The notes: a model not told the origin generated them from the letters alone. A stretch of DNA of 64,000 nucleotides from Sphingomonas sp. PP-CC-1A-547 (GCF_003610375.1 NZ_RAPZ01000011.1:930001-994000), one strand, 5' to 3'. Counted from the first letter of the stretch, positions 51,232 to 60,078 are shown. Numbers and translations: made by a program.

Positions 51232-52629
51232 TCAGAACGCGAAGATCTTGCCCGGATTGAACAGGTTGTCGGGATCGAGCGCATGCTTCAGCGTCCGCAT
51301 CAGGTCGACCGCATCGCCCAGTTCCGCGACCAGCCAGTCCTGCTTGCCGATGCCGATGCCGTGCTCCCCGGTGCAGGTGCCGTCCATCGCCAGCGCGCGC
51401 TCGACCATCCGTGCGTTGATTGCCGACACCTCGGCCAGTTCCGCCTCGGACTCCGGATCGATAGAGAAGACGACGTGGAAATTGCCGTCGCCGACATGCC
51501 CCAGGATCGTCGCGGGGACCGACGAGGCCTGGAGGTCGGCCTTGGTCTCGCCGATGCACTCTGCCAACCGGCTGATCGGCACGCACACGTCGGTCGCCCA
51601 ACCGACCGCGCCGGGGCGCAGGTTGACCGCCGCGTAATACGCCTCGTGCCGCGCCTTCCACAGCTTCGAACGTTCCTCGGGCAGGTTCGACCAGCGGAAA
51701 TCGCCGCCGCCGTTTGCCGCCGCGAGTTCGCGCACCGTCTCGGCCTGTTCGTCGACATAGCGCGGCGAGCCGTGGAATTCGAAAAACAGCGTCGTCAGTT
51801 CGGGGTAATCGAGCTTTGACCAGGCGTTGACCGCCTTCATCTGCATGTCGTCGAGAATTTCGACGCGGGCGAGCGGCACGCCGATCTGGATCGCCTGCAC
51901 CACCGTGTCGACTGCGCCGTTCAGCGTGTCGAAGCTGCACACCGCGGACGAGATCGCCTCGGGAATGCCGTGCAGCCGAAGCGTCACCTCGGTGATGATG
52001 CCGAGCGTCCCCTCGGAGCCGACGAACAGCCGCGTCAGGTCATACCCCGCCGCCGACTTGCGCGCGCGGCGGCTGGTGCGGATCTCGCGCCCGTCGGGCG
52101 TCACCACGCGCAGGCTCAGTACTGCCTCACGCATCGTGCCGTAGCGCACCGCGTTGGTCCCGCTCGCCCGCGTCGCGGCCATCCCGCCGATCGTCGCATT
52201 GGCGCCGGGATCGATCGGGAAGAACAATCCCAGGTCGCGGATATGCTCGTTCAGCTGCTCGCGGCGGACCCCGGCCTGCACCGTGCAGTCGAAGTCCTCG
52301 GCGTTGATCGACACGATCTGCGTCATCTCCGACAGATCGACCGAGACACCACCTTGCACCGCCAGCGTGTTGCCCTCGATCGAGGTGCCCGCGCCGAACG
52401 CAACGATCGGCACCTTGGCGGCGGTGCACAGCTTGACGAGATCGACCACCTCCTCGGTCGATCTCGCGAAGACGACCGCGTCGGGCAGCATCGGTGCGAA
52501 ATGCGCCTCGCTGCTGCCGTGGTGGAGCCGCATCGCGTCGCTCATCTGGAGCGCGTCGCCGAACCGCTGCTTGAGCGCCGCGACGAACGCCGGGTCGAGC
52601 GGTGCGCGCTCTATGGGATCGAAATGCAT
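51232..52629 (-). CDS. FAD-linked D-lactate dehydrogenase-like 2-hydroxyacid dehydrogenase
   Basis: A 465-residue flavoenzyme of the vanillyl-alcohol-oxidase fold (GlcD/D-lactate dehydrogenase, cytochrome type). The FAD-binding domain has VPIVAFGAGTSIEGNTL, FPIDPGANATIGGMAATRAS and LFVGSEGTLGIITEVTLRLH. The cap domain carries the conserved metal/substrate motif GHVGDGNFH and the C-terminal CTGEHGIGIGK. It should oxidise D-lactate or another D-2-hydroxyacid and pass electrons to the respiratory chain. ATG at 52629 has AGGA five bases upstream; a large upstream in-frame extension lies inside the receptor gene and is not coding. It is eight bases from the TonB receptor stop. Confidence 0.92.
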   Translation of the reverse strand: MHFDPIERAPLDPAFVAALKQRFGDALQMSDAMRLHHGSSEAHFAPMLPDAVVFARSTEEVVDLVKLCTAAKVPIVAFGAGTSIEGNTLAVQGGVSVDLSEMTQIVSINAEDFDCTVQAGVRREQLNEHIRDLGLFFPIDPGANATIGGMAATRASGTNAVRYGTMREAVLSLRVVTPDGREIRTSRRARKSAAGYDLTRLFVGSEGTLGIITEVTLRLHGIPEAISSAVCSFDTLNGAVDTVVQAIQIGVPLARVEILDDMQMKAVNAWSKLDYPELTTLFFEFHGSPRYVDEQAETVRELAAANGGGDFRWSNLPEERSKLWKARHEAYYAAVNLRPGAVGWATDVCVPISRLAECIGETKADLQASSVPATILGHVGDGNFHVVFSIDPESEAELAEVSAINARMVERALAMDGTCTGEHGIGIGKQDWLVAELGDAVDLMRTLKHALDPDNLFNPGKIFAF

Positions 52630-52636
52630 AGTCATC

Positions 52637-54820
52637 CTAGAACCGGAAGCTCGCGCGCACGCCGTAGCGGCGGCGGTCGCCCTGGATGGCGAGGTTCGAC
52701 GCCAGCGGCGCGAGCCCGGCGCGAACCAGCGCCGACTTGTCGATATAGCTCTCGATGAACTTGGTGTTGAACAGGTTGGTGCCGAACGCGGTGACCGTAA
52801 GCCCACTCGAGAAACGGAAGCCGAGCGAGGCGTTGGTGATCGCATAGGCCGATAGTTTCGGCGCCACATTGGGATCGAGCGAGGAGCCGATGCGGCTGCC
52901 CTTCCCGAAGATGCCGGCATCGAGCAGCACCGCATTGGCGCCGACCGGCACGGTGTAGGTCGTGTTGAAGTTGAAGTTGTAATCGGGCGTGAAGATGATC
53001 CGGTCGCTCGATACGTGGACGCCGGTGGTCGCGAAATACTGGCTGTCGTCGGTGATGCGGGCGTGGAGATAGGACGCGCCGGCATCGATCCGCCACTGGT
53101 TCGTCACGCGCAGATGCGCCTCCACTTCGGCGCCGTAGCTTTCGACGGTGCCGGTGTTGAGGTTGATCGCGACGAATCCCCCGCTGGTGTTGGGCGCGAG
53201 CGAGTTCTGGCCGATGAAGTCCTTATAGTCATTATAGAACACGTCGGCGTTGATCGTCAGGCGACGGTCGAACGCGTCGAACTTGGTGCCGAGTTCGTAG
53301 GTCCAGACGTTATCGCCCTTGTAGGTCGCATCCTCCGGCCGCGTACCCGGACCGTTCTGGCCACCGCCGCGGATACCCTTGGCGACCGAGGCGTAGCTCA
53401 TCACCGCCGGTGTCCAGTGCTGCGTCAGCGTAACGCGCGGCTGGAACTGGTCCTTCTTGTACTCGGGCGCCGTATACGGCGTCGTGCCGTTTACCTGGCT
53501 CGCGACCAGCTTCTGGTGATCGTACCGGCCACCTACGGCGAGATCGAGCGTGCCCACTTTCAGGAACGCGGTGGCGAATATCGCGCGGGTGTCGTTGCGG
53601 ACATAGGTCGACGACGGCGTGGTCGAGGCCGGCGCCGGGAAGGTCGGCCCCAGCAGCGCACGGAAATCGATCGTCGTCAGCTGATCGCTCGTCTGCGTGT
53701 AGCGGTTGCCGTACAGGCCGATCAACGTCGAGAACGCATCGCTCCACTGCGTATCGAAGCGCAGTTCGGCGGTCTTGGTCTTCAACGTCGAACCGCCGCG
53801 GGTGCGGAGCAGGTCGACCGGGCCGAAATCGCCGTCGTTGATCCCGGCGACGTTCTTCTGGTTGTAGGCGCCGATCGCGGTGATCTTGGTTTTCAGCGAG
53901 GCGGCGTCGAACTCGCCCTTCACGCTCGCACCGTAATAGTCGATTACCGCGCGGTTCAGGACGTTGGTCGCGCCGTCGAGGCGGTAGTCGGTCGGCCCGG
54001 CGACATGGATATACGACGTGCTGCCGCCCGCGGTTTGGTCGTAATTGCCATTGACGGTGAACACCGCCCAGTCGGCGGGCGTGAAGCGCAGCGTGCCGCC
54101 GACGCTCTGCTGCTTCAGCGGGTTCATGTCGCCGATCGTCAGCGTGTTGCGCATGAAGCCGTCCTGCTCGTGATAGGACGCGCCAATCCGGAACTGCAGC
54201 AGATCACGGACGATCGGCCCGCTGACCGAGCCCGAGACCGACGCGTAATTGTCCGTGCCGGCGACCGCGGCGTCGAACCGCCCTTCCCATTCGTTGCCCG
54301 GCTGGCGTGTGATGACGTTGATCGCGCCGCCCAGCGTGTTGTTGCCGAACAGCGTCCCCTGCGGCCCGCGCAACACTTCGATCCGCGCGACGTCGACGAT
54401 CGGCGAGTTCAGGTAGGACGTGTTCGGCTGATAGACGCCGTCGATGAAGATACCGACGCCCGGCTGTACGGTATCGATCAGCGTCGTGCCGATGCCGCGG
54501 ATCGAGACGAACGCGCGACCGACGCTGTCCGAGTTGATGTTGAGGCCCGGCGTATAGGACGCGACGTCCTTGACGGTGTTCACCTGGAGCTCCTTCAGCC
54601 GATCGCCGGTGATCGCGGTCACTGCGATCGGCACGTCCTTCAGCGACTCCTGGCGCTGGCGGGCGGTGACGACGATGTCATCGGAGCTGACGGGCGTTGC
54701 GGTCTTGGCCGTATCGGCAGCGTCCTGCGTCGCCGATACGGCAGCGTCCTGAGCGACGGCTGGCACGGTCGTGAAGGCGGCGGCGGCGCATCCTGCGGCG
54801 AGCAATGTCTTAAAGCGCAT
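52637..54820 (-). CDS. TonB-dependent receptor of the ester/hydroxyacid locus
   Basis: A 727-residue outer-membrane receptor of the shorter, siderophore-receptor-like class expanded in sphingomonads. The signal ends TVPAVAQDA. The TonB box DDIVVTARQRQ is at about 47-57. Plug blocks are ESLKDVPIAVTAITGDRL, GIGTTLIDTVQPGVGIFIDG, VEVLRGPQGTLFGNNTLGG-like IEVLRGPQGTLFG, and AINVITRQPG. The barrel ends GVRASFRF. The AGCTATC palindrome lies 55-69 bases upstream. It is the first gene of a tight string with the flavoenzyme, so it should import that enzyme's precursor and not iron. Confidence 0.93.
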   Translation of the reverse strand: MRFKTLLAAGCAAAAFTTVPAVAQDAAVSATQDAADTAKTATPVSSDDIVVTARQRQESLKDVPIAVTAITGDRLKELQVNTVKDVASYTPGLNINSDSVGRAFVSIRGIGTTLIDTVQPGVGIFIDGVYQPNTSYLNSPIVDVARIEVLRGPQGTLFGNNTLGGAINVITRQPGNEWEGRFDAAVAGTDNYASVSGSVSGPIVRDLLQFRIGASYHEQDGFMRNTLTIGDMNPLKQQSVGGTLRFTPADWAVFTVNGNYDQTAGGSTSYIHVAGPTDYRLDGATNVLNRAVIDYYGASVKGEFDAASLKTKITAIGAYNQKNVAGINDGDFGPVDLLRTRGGSTLKTKTAELRFDTQWSDAFSTLIGLYGNRYTQTSDQLTTIDFRALLGPTFPAPASTTPSSTYVRNDTRAIFATAFLKVGTLDLAVGGRYDHQKLVASQVNGTTPYTAPEYKKDQFQPRVTLTQHWTPAVMSYASVAKGIRGGGQNGPGTRPEDATYKGDNVWTYELGTKFDAFDRRLTINADVFYNDYKDFIGQNSLAPNTSGGFVAINLNTGTVESYGAEVEAHLRVTNQWRIDAGASYLHARITDDSQYFATTGVHVSSDRIIFTPDYNFNFNTTYTVPVGANAVLLDAGIFGKGSRIGSSLDPNVAPKLSAYAITNASLGFRFSSGLTVTAFGTNLFNTKFIESYIDKSALVRAGLAPLASNLAIQGDRRRYGVRASFRF

Positions 54821-54874
54821 TGGATCCTCATCCCTTTAGAGCGCCGATCCATTGCCGGCTACTTCTACAGTCAG

Positions 54875-54889
54875 AGCTATCCGATAGCT
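54875..54889. promoter_or_regulatory. AGCTATC operator upstream of the TonB receptor gene
   Basis: AGCTATCCGATAGCT is the exact reverse complement of the 15-mer at 48820-48834 and lies about 62 bases upstream of the receptor start, the same distance as the other copy from the AraC gene. Flanks are also alike (TACCTGTA here, TTACAGGT there). It is probably the site where a local regulator controls the operon. Confidence 0.7.
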
Positions 54890-54949
54890 TACCTGTATGA
54901 AAGGTCTCGCGCTATGCCGTCCGGCTCGCGGGCTTCGCCGATCGGCGCG

Positions 54950-55711
54950 CTACCAACAGCTATAGCCGCCGTCGGCGAGGACGATGCTGCCGGTCATCAG
55001 GCTCGCCGCATCCGAAGCGAGGAACGCGACGATCGACGCGACTTCTTCGGGTTCGCCAAGACGGCCCTGCGGCGTGCCGTCGATCCAGCGCTTGTACATT
55101 TCGCCCTCGCGATCCGCGAAGCTGTTGAGAACGGTGTTGATATAGGTCGGCGCAACCGCGTTGACGCGGACGCCGCGTGGCGCCCATTCGGCAGCGAGGC
55201 TCTTGGTCAGCTGGTGCACCGCGGCTTTCGACGCGTTGTAATAGCTTTGCGGCTGCGGTCGGTTGACGATGAAACCGCTCATCGACCCGACATTGACGAT
55301 AGCACCCTTCCCCGCCGCCAGCATGTATCGGCCAAAGGCGCGCGCGCACCAGAAGGTGCCGTTGAGATTGACGTCGAGCACGTTCAGCCAATGCTCGTCG
55401 GCGACGTCTTCGGCTGGGGTTTGACTGCGTGCGATGCCGGCATTGTTGACGAGGATGTCGATCGCCCCGAGCTGATCGGCGACGGTGGTCACGCGGGCGG
55501 AATCGGTAACGTCCATCGCGATACCGTCGACCGCATAGCCCTTGTCCGCGAGCGCCGCCTGTCCGGCTGCGATTGCCGCCTCGTCGCGGTCGGCAATCGT
55601 CACGAGCGCGCCCATCTCCGCCAGCGCTTCGGCACAGGCGAGCCCGATCCCCGCCGCGCCACCGGTCACGAACGCACGACGACCGGTCAGCTTCAATCGT
55701 TCGAGATACAT
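54950..55711 (-). CDS. Short-chain dehydrogenase/reductase
   Basis: A 253-residue classical SDR. The cofactor motif TGGAAGIG is at 16-23, NNAG at about 88-91, and the catalytic Ser and Tyr-x-x-x-Lys in VGSMSG and YYNASKAAV. An Asp in TIADRDE after the second strand indicates preference for NAD. PTYINTVLN and the end MTGSIVLADGGYSCW are typical. It probably oxidises a secondary alcohol. It starts ten bases after the carboxylesterase stop, so the two form an operon that runs towards the TonB receptor gene. Confidence 0.92.
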   Translation of the reverse strand: MYLERLKLTGRRAFVTGGAAGIGLACAEALAEMGALVTIADRDEAAIAAGQAALADKGYAVDGIAMDVTDSARVTTVADQLGAIDILVNNAGIARSQTPAEDVADEHWLNVLDVNLNGTFWCARAFGRYMLAAGKGAIVNVGSMSGFIVNRPQPQSYYNASKAAVHQLTKSLAAEWAPRGVRVNAVAPTYINTVLNSFADREGEMYKRWIDGTPQGRLGEPEEVASIVAFLASDAASLMTGSIVLADGGYSCW

Positions 55712-55720
55712 GGTCGGTCC

Positions 55721-57205
55721 TCAGGGCAGAAACGGAGCGGCCGGCATGACGGGCTCGTGCCGCGCCTCCTGCCGGACAAGCGAATAGACCTGCCGCGTCT
55801 CGGCATCGAATTCGACCCAGGGCAGGCGGCCGTCGGTGGCGAACCGGATCCACAGCGCGTGCATCCGCTCAGCAAGATCTTGCGGCGGATTGGGTCCGCA
55901 CAGGCCCTGCTCGCCGGTCACGCAGGCCAAGGCGTCGAATACGAACGGCAGCTCTATGCCGTGCGACGCGCCTAGCTCGCCGCCGAACATCGGCGAACGC
56001 CAGTCGAACTCGTACATGTGCGTGCGCCCCTTGTGCGCCTCGGCAAACCGCCGCGCGGGCCAGCGAAAGACGAGATCGTTCATCGCATCGGTCAGCGCCT
56101 GCCCCGGCTTCCTGCCCTTCGTGCCGATCCCGTAGGCCTTCAGCACCTTGCGCGCCTGCGGTTGCGACTTGTGGAGCACATAGGTCGCCAGCAACCGCCC
56201 GATCTTGTCACGCACGCCGGTGGGAACGAGATACAGGTTCATCTCCTCGGCATTGGTACCGATCAGCAGGTCCACCTCCGCGCCAGCGCCGTTCGCCAGC
56301 GCATCGAGCGGACGCTGGGGCAGCACATCGTCGCCGTGGACGGGAACGAAGCGGCTGATTCCGAACACCGGTTCGTGGCCCGCCTCGTCGCGCAGATCGA
56401 TCCGCGCGGTCGGTGCGGATACCGCCTCGACCGCGTCGATCAATGCGTCGTACGGCACGCTGCTAAAGCCGGTCGCGTCCGGGGTGATCTTCAGGATCTT
56501 CGCGAGCTTCTTCACCAGTCGCTGCATCACCGGGACCGACCGCGTCATTCCGCCATGGCCGCTCTGGACGATCGCGCGCCGGAACAGTCCCTTGGCGAGC
56601 GGCGAGGCGATTAGATCGGCGATCGCCATGGCACCCGCGGACTCACCGAACACCGTGACGTTTTCCGGATCGCCGCCGAACGCGGTTATCCCGTTCCGTA
56701 CCCATGTCAGCGCCGCGATCATATCGCGCAGACCAAGGTTGGTCGGCACGCCCGGGATCGGCAGGAAGCCGTCCACGCCCATCCGATAATTGACCGCGAC
56801 GCAGATCACGCCGTCTCGCGCGAACGTGCTGCCGTCCTGCACCGGCGCATCCTTGCTGCCGATCACGAACCCGCCGCCGTGGATGAACACCATCACCGGC
56901 AGGCCGGCACGGTCGTCGTCGGGGCGCCAGACATTCGCCGTCAGATACTCGTCGCCCGGCAACCAGCCCTCGCCGATCAGCGGTACGGTATCGAGGCCGG
57001 GAAACGCCTTGGTCCGCTGCGGCGCATTGGGGCCGGTCACCGTCGCGTCGCGTACGCCTGACCACGGCACGACCGGTTGTGGCGGCGCGAACCGGTTCGC
57101 ACCCACCGGCGCCGCGGCGTAGGGCACGCCGAGGAACCGCCGTACGTCGCCCGCGGCACTTCCCTGCACGATACCGTCGGCGGTCGAGACGATGGGTTCG
57201 CTCAC
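55721..57205 (-). CDS. Carboxylesterase/lipase family protein (type B)
   Basis: A 494-residue type B carboxylesterase. The N-terminus reads VSTADGIVQGSAAGDVRRFLG (given as GIVQG and VRRFLGVPYAAAPVG), a family hallmark. Oxyanion motif HGGGFVIGS, nucleophile elbow FGESAGAMAIA and catalytic His in GASHGIELPF are visible; the acid is likely in the INTAEEM-like GTNAEEMNLY region. No signal peptide. GTG at 57205 follows GGAGGAGAG, and this start gives the normal N-terminus. It lies ten bases upstream of the SDR, which could oxidise the alcohol it frees. Confidence 0.92.
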   Translation of the reverse strand: MSEPIVSTADGIVQGSAAGDVRRFLGVPYAAAPVGANRFAPPQPVVPWSGVRDATVTGPNAPQRTKAFPGLDTVPLIGEGWLPGDEYLTANVWRPDDDRAGLPVMVFIHGGGFVIGSKDAPVQDGSTFARDGVICVAVNYRMGVDGFLPIPGVPTNLGLRDMIAALTWVRNGITAFGGDPENVTVFGESAGAMAIADLIASPLAKGLFRRAIVQSGHGGMTRSVPVMQRLVKKLAKILKITPDATGFSSVPYDALIDAVEAVSAPTARIDLRDEAGHEPVFGISRFVPVHGDDVLPQRPLDALANGAGAEVDLLIGTNAEEMNLYLVPTGVRDKIGRLLATYVLHKSQPQARKVLKAYGIGTKGRKPGQALTDAMNDLVFRWPARRFAEAHKGRTHMYEFDWRSPMFGGELGASHGIELPFVFDALACVTGEQGLCGPNPPQDLAERMHALWIRFATDGRLPWVEFDAETRQVYSLVRQEARHEPVMPAAPFLP

Positions 57206-57313
57206 GATGTTCTCTCCTCCCGATCCGCAGCCGCGGTCGAGGGACAAAGGTAGCATTCCGGCAAAGCACGTCGCGAACTCACGTTATGCCTATCGTTGCT
57301 TTTATCGTGCAGT

Positions 57314-57345
57314 CCGGCGAGCCGGCGAGCCGACGAGCCGGCAAG
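57314..57345. repeat. Short tandem repeat, four copies of CCGGCGAG
   Basis: Four 8-base units, two perfect and two with one change (CCGACGAG, CCGGCAAG), lie in the gap between the Nudix gene's 3' end and the carboxylesterase promoter. They may reflect slippage. No function is proposed. Confidence 0.5.
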
Positions 57346-57352
57346 CGCGGTA

Positions 57353-57820
57353 TTACCAAGCCCCGGTGCCGGTCGCACCCTCCCGGTATTCGGCGATGCG
57401 CCGTCGGGTCGCCGGCGATGTGGTCTCCGGCAGGTCGCCCAGCGGGAACCAGCCCGCCTGTTCGATCTCCCGCAGGTCGGTGCGGGCGAGAACACCGCTC
57501 GCTTCGGTTCGTACGACGAAGATCACGATGTGGTCGTCCTTGCCCTCCCCGCGGCTGTGATAGACGCCGAGCACCCGCTCGATCACCGCATCGGCAATCG
57601 CCACCTCCTCGGCGAGCTCGCGCATCAGCGCGGCGGCGATACTCTCGCCCTTCTTCACGCCGCCGCCGGGGAGATACCAGTGATCGGCATAGGTATGCCG
57701 CACCAGCGCGACCCGCCCGACCCGGTCCAGCAACAGCGCGCGAACACCGATCGTTCGCGGCTTGCCTATCCGCCATACCAACTTGGCTGCCATGCCGATC
57801 AACCGATGACGTACACCCAC
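57353..57820 (-). CDS. Nudix hydrolase
   Basis: A 155-residue Nudix protein. The Nudix box reads GGGVKKGESIAAALMRELAEEV and fits Gx5Ex7REUxEE, with Ala in place of the last Gly. Ahead of it are VRALLLDRVGRVALVRHTY and WYLPGGG. The substrate (a nucleoside diphosphate linked to another group) cannot be read from this. The GTG at 57820 is chosen because AGGGGA lies nine bases upstream and relatives start at a similar place; ATG at 57793 is the alternative. It is in the same direction as the carboxylesterase but 147 bases away. Confidence 0.82.
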   Translation of the reverse strand: MGVRHRLIGMAAKLVWRIGKPRTIGVRALLLDRVGRVALVRHTYADHWYLPGGGVKKGESIAAALMRELAEEVAIADAVIERVLGVYHSRGEGKDDHIVIFVVRTEASGVLARTDLREIEQAGWFPLGDLPETTSPATRRRIAEYREGATGTGAW

Positions 57821-58027
57821 GCGTCTATTCCCCTGCTTTTGATCGACTCGTCGCAAGGTACCCGAGAACCTGGCTTTACGCCCGAGGTCGTTGGGAGGCA
57901 CAGCCAACCAGCGGACGGGCACAGCGAAGGCTTTTGTAGCTCGCTCCGAACGCGCGCAGATTACAATCGCATCTTCGACATTCTGATCACGGAATCAATC
58001 AGTGGCGATAAAAAAGTGGCAGAACCG

Positions 58028-59185
58028 ATGACGCGACTTCGGCGGGCGAACAATATAGCCGACCTGCGTCTGTTGGCACGCAAACGGCTGCCGCGACCGA
58101 TCTTCGACTATATCGACGGTGGTGCCGATGACGAGGTGTCGCTGCGCCGAAACGTCGATGCATTCTCGCACTACGAACTGGTGCCGGACGTGCTGAACGA
58201 CGTCTCGACGATCCGGACCGACACGACGCTGTTCGGGCAACCCTCGCGCTGGCCGCTGATGCTGGCGCCGACCGGCCTTACCCGGATGTTCCACGGCCAT
58301 GCCGAACTCGCCGTGGCACGTGCTGCCGCGCGGCACGGCATCCTCTACAGCCTGTCGACGATGGGAACGACCCGGCTCGAAGAGCTTGCGCATGCATATG
58401 CCGGGCCGAAGGTCTTCCAGATCTATATCTTCAAGGACCGCGGCCTGACCGCGGAGTTCGTCGCGCGCTGCCGGGACGCAGGTTATCACGGGCTGGCGCT
58501 GACCGTCGATACGCCCGTCGCCGGCAACCGCGAGAGAGACCGGCGCAGCGGACTGTCATTGCCGCCAAAACTGACGCTCAAGTCGCTCATGAGCTTTGCG
58601 CGTCATCCCTCATGGTCGCTGCCTGCACTGACAGGATCGAAATTCGATCTCGCGAACGTCAGCCACAAGATCGACGCGCTCGCATCGGGGCCGATGAGCC
58701 TGTTCGACTATATCGGCGGCCAGTTCGATCGCTCGGTCGGTTGGCGCGAGGTCGAATGGCTTGCGCGAGAATGGAACGGCCCGCTCGCGATCAAGGGCGT
58801 GATGACGCCGGAGGACGCGCGCCGGTCGATCGCGTCGGGCGCAACCGGCGTGATGGTCTCCAATCACGGCGGTCGCCAGCTCGATGGCGCGCCCGCGCCG
58901 ATCGACCAGATCGCGGCAGTGCGCGACGCCATCGGCGATGCGCCGGACGTCATCTGCGACGGTGGCATTCGGCGTGGCTCGGACATAGTGAAGGCGCTGG
59001 CGCTGGGGGCGACCGCCTGTTCGATCGGGCGCCCCTACCTGTACGGCTTGGCGGCAGGCGGAGAGGCAGGCGTCGACCGCGTATTGACGCTGCTCACGGA
59101 GGAGTTCGACCGTACGATGACCTTGGCAGGCGTGAACGATATCGCGGCCCTGGCGCCCCGCCATGTTCGGGTGAACCGCGCTTAG
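58028..59185 (+). CDS. FMN-dependent alpha-hydroxyacid dehydrogenase/oxidase (LldD/glycolate oxidase family)
   Basis: A 385-residue TIM-barrel flavoenzyme. Blocks visible are RPIFDYIDGGADDEVSLRRN, LMLAPTGLTRMFHG, YSLSTMGTTRLEEL, VFQIYIFKDR, ALTVDTPVAGNRERD, LAIKGVMTPEDA and the active-site SNHGGRQLDGAPA with catalytic His280. CDGGIRRGSDIVKALALGA and IGRPYLYGLA bind the FMN phosphate. It oxidises an L-2-hydroxyacid such as L-lactate or mandelate. ATG at 58028 is used; GTG at 58016 is possible. It lies beyond the minus-strand hydroxyacid locus and complements the D-specific enzyme there. Confidence 0.92.
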   Translation: MTRLRRANNIADLRLLARKRLPRPIFDYIDGGADDEVSLRRNVDAFSHYELVPDVLNDVSTIRTDTTLFGQPSRWPLMLAPTGLTRMFHGHAELAVARAAARHGILYSLSTMGTTRLEELAHAYAGPKVFQIYIFKDRGLTAEFVARCRDAGYHGLALTVDTPVAGNRERDRRSGLSLPPKLTLKSLMSFARHPSWSLPALTGSKFDLANVSHKIDALASGPMSLFDYIGGQFDRSVGWREVEWLAREWNGPLAIKGVMTPEDARRSIASGATGVMVSNHGGRQLDGAPAPIDQIAAVRDAIGDAPDVICDGGIRRGSDIVKALALGATACSIGRPYLYGLAAGGEAGVDRVLTLLTEEFDRTMTLAGVNDIAALAPRHVRVNRA

Positions 59186-59293
59186 GCAAGATCCCGCCGG
59201 TACCTTCTGATCGTTATCTTTGACGGCGCTTGCAGGAATACGCTGAACCTCTTGTCTGGGCCTAAACCTTCATCCACCCCCGCCCGACCACCT

Positions 59294-59341
59294 TGACATA
59301 TATCCTTTTGGCATATTACTAATACGCCAGAAGGATATATG
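59294..59341 (+). promoter_or_regulatory. Promoter with 16-bp inverted operator arms before the NrtR-SPFH-NADK-like operon
   Basis: CATATATCCTTTTGGC (59297-59312) and GCCAGAAGGATATATG (59326-59341) are inverted arms matching at 15 of 16 positions, with 13 bases between. TTGACA (59294-59299) overlaps the left arm, and TACTAA (59317-59322), 17 bases on, lies in the spacer, so a dimeric repressor here would block RNA polymerase. The right arm ends nine bases before the first start codon. The likely binder is the product of that first gene, whose family autoregulates. Confidence 0.8.
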
Positions 59342-59349
59342 GGTGTGAG

Positions 59350-60078
59350 ATGAACGAGACTGAGTTTCTCGATGGGTATGATCCACACCGGTACGAGCGC
59401 CCATCGGTTGCGGTCGATCTGATCCTGGCCAGCGTCGTCAACGGCAGGCCCGCCGCGTTGCTCATGCAGCGTTCCGAGCATCCTTGTCTCGGCACGTGGT
59501 CGCTGCCCGGTGGATTCGTCAGCATCGACGAGAGCCTCGATGCCGCGGCACACCGAGTGCTAGAAACGAAAGTACGGATGGCGGAAGCCTATATCGAACA
59601 GCTCTATACGTTTGGAACGGTCGAACGCGACCCGCGCACCCGAGTGATCAGCGTCGCGTATTTCGCACTGCTTCCCCCCGCCCGCTTCGCAGCCGCGCTG
59701 AGGGCGGCGCCCGACCTGACATTGGCCGAACTCGTCGTCCCCTGGTCCGGCGAGACCGGTGGGCCCGTCGAGGCACGATCGCAGGACGGAGACGCGCTGC
59801 CACTGGCGTTCGACCATGCCGAGATGCTCGGTCTCGCGATGCTGCGGCTGCGAGGCAAGCTCGATTATTCGGACGTCGCCTTCGCGCTGCTGCCCGAACT
59901 TTTCACGCTGCGTGCGTTGCAGGACGTCCACGAGACGATCCTGGGGCGGTCGCTCAACAAGCCCGCCTTTCGCCGCCGCATGCTCGCCACGAACACGCTG
60001 GTGGCGACCGGCGAACGCGAGACGGGTGCCTCGTTCCGTCCCGCCGAACTCTTCCGCCACCATTCGACACAGGAGTAA
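59350..60078 (+). CDS. NrtR-like Nudix-domain transcriptional regulator
   Basis: A 242-residue protein with an N-terminal Nudix domain (RPSVAVDLILASVVNGRP, LMQRSEHPCLGTWSLPGGFV) and a C-terminal winged helix (ALLPELFTLRALQDVHETIL, GRSLNKPAFRRRML). The Nudix box is degenerate: GGFVSIDESLDAAAHRVLET lacks the REUxEE catalytic acids, so it should bind and not cleave its ligand, as known for NrtR regulators that sense ADP-ribose or related NAD metabolites. The 16-bp inverted arms just upstream are its expected operator. The SPFH gene follows after five bases with AGGAG overlapping this gene's stop. Confidence 0.9.
   Translation: MNETEFLDGYDPHRYERPSVAVDLILASVVNGRPAALLMQRSEHPCLGTWSLPGGFVSIDESLDAAAHRVLETKVRMAEAYIEQLYTFGTVERDPRTRVISVAYFALLPPARFAAALRAAPDLTLAELVVPWSGETGGPVEARSQDGDALPLAFDHAEMLGLAMLRLRGKLDYSDVAFALLPELFTLRALQDVHETILGRSLNKPAFRRRMLATNTLVATGERETGASFRPAELFRHHSTQE

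Noticed and set aside
52630..53085. In-frame extension upstream of the D-lactate dehydrogenase-like gene giving a 617-residue product
   Set aside because: It lies inside the TonB receptor gene, is Ser/Arg-rich and lacks motifs; ATG at 52629 with AGGA gives the normal family N-terminus.
53015..55975. 986-codon plus-strand frame opposite the receptor and SDR genes
   Set aside because: Composition typical of antisense frames and no recognisable domain.
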